Made by a program: the position numbers and the translations under genes. The notes under the pieces were generated by a model. The model was given only the letters and a program-made list of their open reading frames with translations. It did not search any database and was not told the DNA's origin. From Rhizomys pruinosus (Eukaryota > Chordata > Mammalia > Rodentia > Spalacidae), in the NCBI GenBank assembly GCA_009823505.1, contig VZQC01005585.1, forward strand, positions 785,576-849,575: 64,000 nucleotides of DNA, in the 5' to 3' direction. Below are positions 58,772 through 64,000 of the stretch, in pieces. Within the stretch, counting starts at the first letter, position 1, and every line of letters begins with the position of its first letter.

Positions 58772-58784
58772 TTCTTCATTAAAA

Positions 58785-59803
58785 TATTTTTATTTATTCC
58801 TTGAGAATAAATGTATGTAGATAATGCAATTTGATCCTGTTCATCTCCTACTTTCCTTTCAAACTTTCCCCAGATCTCATATCCCCCTGGTACAACTTCA
58901 TACTTTTTCTTTATAAAGTAGATACAATTATGCTTATACATTTTTGGAGAATTAATGATATGAAACCATTTCTTCCATTCATTTCTTTGAAGCTAGTTTT
59001 CATCTCAGGAAAGATGCTTTGCTGTTACTGGCATATTTCTGGTTTTGCTGCTCAGCCCTTTGGAGGTCATCTAAGCACAATGTGGTAGGTTTTTCAACTG
59101 AGTCCTTTGTATGTCAACTCTTGATACATGAGACAGGATTTAAGGGAGTAACTAAACCAGCCCCTGGTTCACATTTTACAGTTCTCAGGCATTTGTCAGA
59201 ATTTGTGCTAATGTGTCCAAAATTGGCATAGCATGCACAGTATTGTACTATATCAGTATTCCTAAATATAAGAATTGGATTTTTTAGATATTATGAACCT
59301 GAACCTCTCATCTGGCCACATTTCTCCCTCATTCTGGGGAGCTGGCTTGTAAATTAGAGGCTGCAATGGTTCACATTCCAAAGTCATAACAACTTTGTTC
59401 CAGGGAGAATCTTTATTTAAAATAAACAAGCATTCTTCATATTCATTTGAATTTTTCCTTTGAGATTAATATGGAGGAAATAGCAAAATAAATTACTCCC
59501 TTTTGCATATTTTAGCAATGTGATCTCCCTGTACTTCCAACTCCTATAGATGTTCAGTGATGCTGTATAAAATGCAAATCCTCCCCAATAAAAACATTAA
59601 GGTATTCCTTTTACTAATTTAAACATTTACAGTTTGGAGTCATATTTTTTCCACTCTCTCTGCCTATGCAGAGTTTTGTAAATTCTTCTAAATTATATAT
59701 ATCTCTTTACACAAACCAGAATATCTCCATGTAATCATTGCATCTAGCTCAGAAATAAAAACTACACAAAATTCCCCTTATGTAAAGTACATTTGCCACA
59801 TTT
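58785..59803. other. Unique sequence
   Basis: Nothing recognised. Confidence 0.45.
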
Positions 59804-59815
59804 AAGAATAATATA

Positions 59816-60056
59816 GGTGGGGCTGGAGAGATAGCCTAGCGGTTAAGAGCACCGACTGCTCTTGCAGAGGACCCGGGTTCGATCCCCAGCACCCACATGG
59901 CGGCTGAGAACCTTCTCTAACTCCAATTCCAGGAGAAGTCCAGTTCCAGGGGAATCCGACACCCTCTTCTGACCTCCGCGGCATTGCATGACACGGGTGC
60001 ACAAACCTACATGCAGACAGTACACTCTTACACATAAATAAATAAAAAAAATTAAA
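59816..60056 (+). mobile_element. B2-type SINE, long form
   Basis: A near-consensus plus-strand B2 with an A-box-like TAGCCTAGCGGTTA (59832-59845) and the B box GGTTCGATCCC (59876-59886). The 12-bp TSD AAGAATAATATA lies at 59804-59815 and 60057-60068. Confidence 0.94.
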
Positions 60057-60247
60057 AAGAATAATATACGTAACTATAATTATATAGTTATATAATATAA
60101 TTTTATGTTATTCCAAATATTTACATGATATTTTGATGTGGATTTGATATAGTTCTAGTAATTTGGGGGTTTATTTTTTATATATTATAATCCTTTGAGG
60201 TGGCCCTTTTGTTAGAAATAATTTAAATTGGGACATTTTATACAACT

Positions 60248-60411
60248 CTATTTTTTTTTTTTTTTTTTGGTCTTTTTGACACAGGGCCTCCCTGTAGCCC
60301 CAGCTAGCCTGGAACTCACTATGTAGACCAGGCTGGCCTAGAACTCACAGAGATCTATCTGCCTCTGCCTCCCAACTGCTGGGATTAAAGGCATGAACCA
60401 CCACACCTGAC
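60248..60411 (-). mobile_element. B1 SINE
   Basis: An inverted B1 with an 18-base T-run and near-consensus body. The 10-bp TSD TTATACAACT lies at 60238-60247 and 60412-60421. Confidence 0.93.
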
Positions 60412-60421
60412 TTATACAACT

Positions 60422-62211
60422 TTTTCTAAAGTGTTATTTCAGTATTAGTAAGGGACAGGTTAAATGGTTATTTTCCTTCAATAAGGAGACATAGTCCACC
60501 CAGTATTGTCTACTTCACTGAGTGAAATGAGAAGGTATTTGTGAATGAAGTAAGGACCTGGGTAAATGAAGTAAGGAATGGGTAAACCTGCACAGACAGA
60601 GGTATTATTCTTAGTTGTTGAACGCTAATAGAATTTGACCATTTAGATTTTCAATTGCTTAGCAGCAGTGATTCCTTTCCTCTTTCAAGTTTGCACTCTT
60701 CCCTGCCCCAGGCTGTACTTTCACTATATTTTGGAAGCAACTCATTCATCCTCTAGTTTTACAAATACACACAAGGAGAGATTTGTTCCAGGATTAGTCT
60801 TACATCTGATTTAGATGATTTATGGGAACAATTAAGATCTCTATTACTGGACATTATTTAGAAAAGAATGTTTGCTTTGAATTGATGGGTTGAGACCATC
60901 AATTCAAAGCAAATATGGTGTATTTGTAGTAGATGATATGGGGATGAGTTAAATGACTTTCACAGGTGGGTTTGGATATGAGTCTTTGGGTCACAGAATA
61001 TAACTAACTAATAACACCCCCAGAGATGTCTACATCCTTCCCCCTAAACTTACAAAGGATTCTGTGAAAGAAGCTTTCAAAAGTGATCAGGTTAATGGCC
61101 TTGAGATGGAGAGGTTATCCTGGATTGTTTAGATGGGCATTGGAGTTTCACAGTGGTCCATGTACACAGGGACACAGGAAGAATCCAGCTGAGAGGAGAA
61201 AGAAATGTGGAGACATGGAGACTGGAGTCCTGTGGAAGAAGAATCTACAGCCATAGATAGAGTAAGAGTGAGAAAGGAATAAGGAAACTGATGTCCCTGT
61301 TAGAACCCCAGGAAAGTTCCCAAGCCTACTGACACTGAACTTCAGCCCACTAAAATTGATTGCAGGATTCTGACCTCCAGAATTATAAGGTTTTAAATAT
61401 GTTGGTTTATATATGTTCCACAACAAGTGCAAACTAATTTAGGATGTTGAAATGAAACTGCTTTATAATCCTGGATTCTAACTGAAATGTATGCTTCATT
61501 CTTGAAAAATTCAAACAAATGTAAAAAATAACCCTCTGTAATAGAGGTCAGTAGTAAAGATCTAGAGTTGCTACTATACACATTGCTGTTTACAGCTGGA
61601 CAAGTTTATTCACATAAAAAGTATTACATCAAAACATTATCTTAGCTTTTCTTGCTGTTTTATTTCTGATAGTCCCAGCCACCATAACCTTGATAGAGGA
61701 TTTCAAGTTAGAGCTACAGAGAACCTTTTGAAGGTTAAGTGAAGTTCAAGGGCTCTAATTCTTGGTTTCCCTGCTGAGACAAAAGATACACTAATTAATG
61801 GCTTTTATGATGACTTGGCTGTACTGCAAATAAAATCAAATAATTCCTCTGAAGAGTTCATAACTAATTGCTACTTAGCATAATTTGATTTGAATTTCTC
61901 ATGGAAATAGCTGAATGGAAAAAGAGTTTGTTATTATGAGTCCTAAAGTTTCTTCAGCTTAAGATTAGTCATGCTATAAAAGCGATGCACCATGTATAAA
62001 TTTTGTTCTGCAGGGTATTTCCTGTTTTGTTGAAAATAAAAGTATTTGAGAATGCTCAGTAAATAAGATAACCCTTACAGGGAACACAACACCTAATTCA
62101 ATGAGTTGACTAAAATATTTACTACCTGGAACTCTAAGAAAAGCAAATATTCTAGACTGAAACTTTTTTGTATAGAATGTCTCATATTAAAATCTCTATT
62201 ATATATTTGAA
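60422..62211. other. Unique sequence with a perfect hairpin
   Basis: Contains the hairpin at 60871-60913. No gene or repeat family recognised. Confidence 0.5.
60871..60913. repeat. Perfect 18-bp inverted repeat with 7-nt loop
   Basis: TTTGCTTTGAATTGATGG (60871-60888) is followed by GTTGAGA and then its exact reverse complement (60896-60913). No repeat family is recognised around it. Confidence 0.95.
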
Positions 62212-62227
62212 TGCTTGTTTTCTTTTT

Positions 62228-62446
62228 TCTTTTTATTTATTTTTTTTATGTCTATGAACATACTGTCTGCATGTAGGTTGGTGCACTCGTGTAGTGCAAT
62301 GCCGCTGAGGTCAGAAGAGGATGTCAGATTCCCCTGGAACTGGAGTTACAGACGGTTCTCAGCCACCATGTGGGTGCTGGGGACCGAACCTGGGTCCTCT
62401 GCAAGAGCAGTCGGCGCTCTTAACCACTAGGCCATCTCTCCAGCCC
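62228..62446 (-). mobile_element. B2-type SINE, short form
   Basis: An inverted B2 without the 17-bp duplication. A 16-bp TSD, TGCTTGTTTTCTTTTT, lies at 62212-62227 (allowing the T run) and 62447-62462. Confidence 0.92.
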
Positions 62447-62462
62447 TGCTTGTTTTCTTTTT

Positions 62463-62884
62463 ATTTAAATATTTTCGAAGGAGATGCTTATAGCATTCAA
62501 TCACCTACTTTTAAGTTTTAAGCATATATGTCATAAGGATAATCTTTCCTCAGTGATGAAATATCAACAATAATACATCAAGGGGCAAGGAACTCAGAGC
62601 CTAAAGAGACGTCTCCTAAGTGCTCATGAGGTCTAGGGTGTACTCATAGAGAGCCACTCACAGGTCCCTGGCATTTTCAGAAGCCTGTGAATAGAGCTAA
62701 GTTGTAGATCAAATGATGATACAAAATAGAACTATATATTCAGCTAGGGAATGCCTTGATTCAGCCCAAGATTTCACTTGATGTATATAAAAGTAATGTG
62801 ACATTTCTGGCACCAGTGGGAACTGGGAGTAGTTAATCTTTATTTCCCATCCACATTAATAACAAGGAATTTTGTATATAGCTC
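62463..62884. other. Unique sequence
   Basis: Nothing recognised. Confidence 0.5.
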
Positions 62885-63100
62885 TACATTATTTTATTTA
62901 TTATTTTTATTTTATGCATATGAGTGTATTTCCTGCATGCGTGTAATTGCAGATATGTTCTGCAATGCCCAAGAAGTCAGAAGAAGACATCAGATCCCTG
63001 GAACTGGAGTTACAGACAGTTGTTAGCCTTTATGTGGGTACTGGGAATCAAACCTGGATCCTCTTCAAGAACAGTCAGAGCTCATAATCACTCCAGCCCA
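62885..63100 (-). mobile_element. Old B2-type SINE
   Basis: A diverged inverted B2 ('tatgcatatgagtgtatttc' to 'cataatcactccagccc'), followed closely by a second inverted B2. Confidence 0.8.
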
Positions 63101-63114
63101 AGTTTTATATTTTC

Positions 63115-63330
63115 TAAAATTTCTTTTTATGTTATGTGTATTGCCTGCATGTACCTGAGTATACCCATGTCCTGCAATGCCACAGAGGTCAGGAAAGAGT
63201 GTTGGATTCCCCTGGAACTGGAGTTAAGGACAGTTCTTAGCTGATTCTGTGTGGGTGCTGGGAATCAAACCTGGATCCTCTACAAGAGCAGTCAGTGTGC
63301 TTAACCACTGAGCCATCTGTCTCCAGCCCT
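63115..63330 (-). mobile_element. Old B2-type SINE
   Basis: A diverged inverted B2 ending 'ccactgagccatctgtctcc' and 'agccc'. It has a short-form body and lies tandem to the previous copy in the same orientation. Confidence 0.8.
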
Positions 63331-63544
63331 GATAACTTTACATTTTAACTCCTAGTCACTAGATATAAATCATCATATGCTAATGTTTTTTTTCCCTAAC
63401 TTGAACAAATATTTGATTCCAAACTTTATCATATGTATAGAGATGTCAGTTTATACTAGTTGCTAGTAATAATCCAACTGAAAGATTTAGAATCTAAAAA
63501 ATGACCAATAGTCTTGGCTTATTATTATTATTATTTGTTTTTAT

Positions 63545-64000
63545 TATGTTTCTTTTAATTGACATTATATTTCATACATCATTTACTTCAGCCACCTCAT
63601 ATTTGACAAAGGGGCCCAAAAAGCTCATTTGAGGAAAGATAGCATCTTCAGCAAATGATGTTGGCAAAATTGGATCGCCATTTGTAGAAGAAAAAAACTA
63701 AACCCCTACCTCTCACCCTGTACAAAAATAAACTCCAAGTGGATCAAAGATTCAACCTGAAACCTGAAATCCTGAAGATAATAGAAGAAAAATTCAGCAG
63801 CAACCTAAAAGACATAAGCATAGGAAAAGACTTTCTAGATCAAACAGCAGCTACACAGTAAATAAGGACAACAGCTGACAAGTGAGACCTCATAAAACTC
63901 AAAAGCTTTTGTACAGCTAAAGAAACAATCAAGGAAGTGAAGAGAAAACCCACAGAGTGAGAGGAAACCTTCACCACTGATTCATCTGACAGAGCATTAA
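63545..64000 (+). pseudogene. LINE-1 ORF2 fragment running off the window
   Basis: Plus-strand translation follows L1 ORF2p downstream of the reverse transcriptase domain: a '[11 protein letters not shown]'-type word at about 63722-63755, then 'EILKIIEEKFS', 'IGKDFLDQTAA' near 63825-63850, and 'LIKLKSFCTAKETIKEVKRK'-type sequence at about 63890-63945. At least one stop occurs (TAA near 63860). The element continues beyond 64000. It is preceded by inverted 3'UTR-like sequence at 63540-63590, so a rearranged or nested L1 is likely. Confidence 0.8.

Noticed and set aside
1..64000. Search for CRISPR arrays, operons, phage or bacterial genes
   Set aside because: Composition, SINE and LINE content and lack of long frames show vertebrate nuclear DNA; direct repeats seen are TSDs, microsatellites or local duplications.

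Overview
The window is repeat-rich mammalian nuclear DNA from a muroid-type rodent. The evidence is many SINEs of the B1, B2, B3 and B4 type, LINE-1 fragments with rodent-style 3' UTRs, one MaLR-type LTR, and CA/GT/AT microsatellites. The dominant B2 form differs from the Mus and Rattus consensus as I know it: it carries a 17-bp internal duplication and a distinctive tail. I would place it in another muroid lineage and cannot name the species. I find no convincing protein-coding exon, no functional RNA gene, no CRISPR array and nothing bacterial. The window reads as intergenic or deep intronic DNA.

Layout. 0-13 kb: B2/B3 copies, a LINE-1 3' end flanked by a 13-bp target-site duplication (TSD) at 3.18-4.07 kb, antisense L1 pieces at 7.6-8.6 and 11.0-11.6 kb, and a TATATC microsatellite at 9.2 kb. 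13-26 kb: an antisense L1 keeping the ORF2 C-terminus (13.1-13.7 kb), B2 copies, a stacked pair of B1s (19.8-20.2 kb), and an antisense L1 cluster (23.7-26.1 kb). 27-30 kb: an almost repeat-free stretch with an enhancer-like candidate at 27.85-28.07 kb. 31.9-39 kb: an antisense L1 split by a complete 5.9-kb endogenous retrovirus-like element on the minus strand. That element has paired LTRs, a 6-bp TSD, a primer-binding-like site and a polypurine tract, but no recognisable gag, pro, pol or env. 39-49 kb: young B2 copies, two copies of a medium-sized rodent repeat, and L1 and B1 remnants. 49.3-52.5 kb: a B2 and a composite L1 that used the same target site, leaving three direct-repeat copies. 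52.5-56 kb: mostly unique sequence. 56-64 kb: an L1 5'UTR/ORF1-like fragment, B1 and B2 copies, a perfect 18-bp hairpin at 60.87 kb, and an L1 ORF2 fragment running off the right edge.

Nothing here acts as an operon or pathway. The biology is retrotransposition history, nested insertions and possible cis-regulatory DNA. The strongest candidate for something undescribed is the non-coding ERV at 32541-38440. Its internal region holds tandemly duplicated segments and two motifs resembling ZNF143/THAP11 sites.
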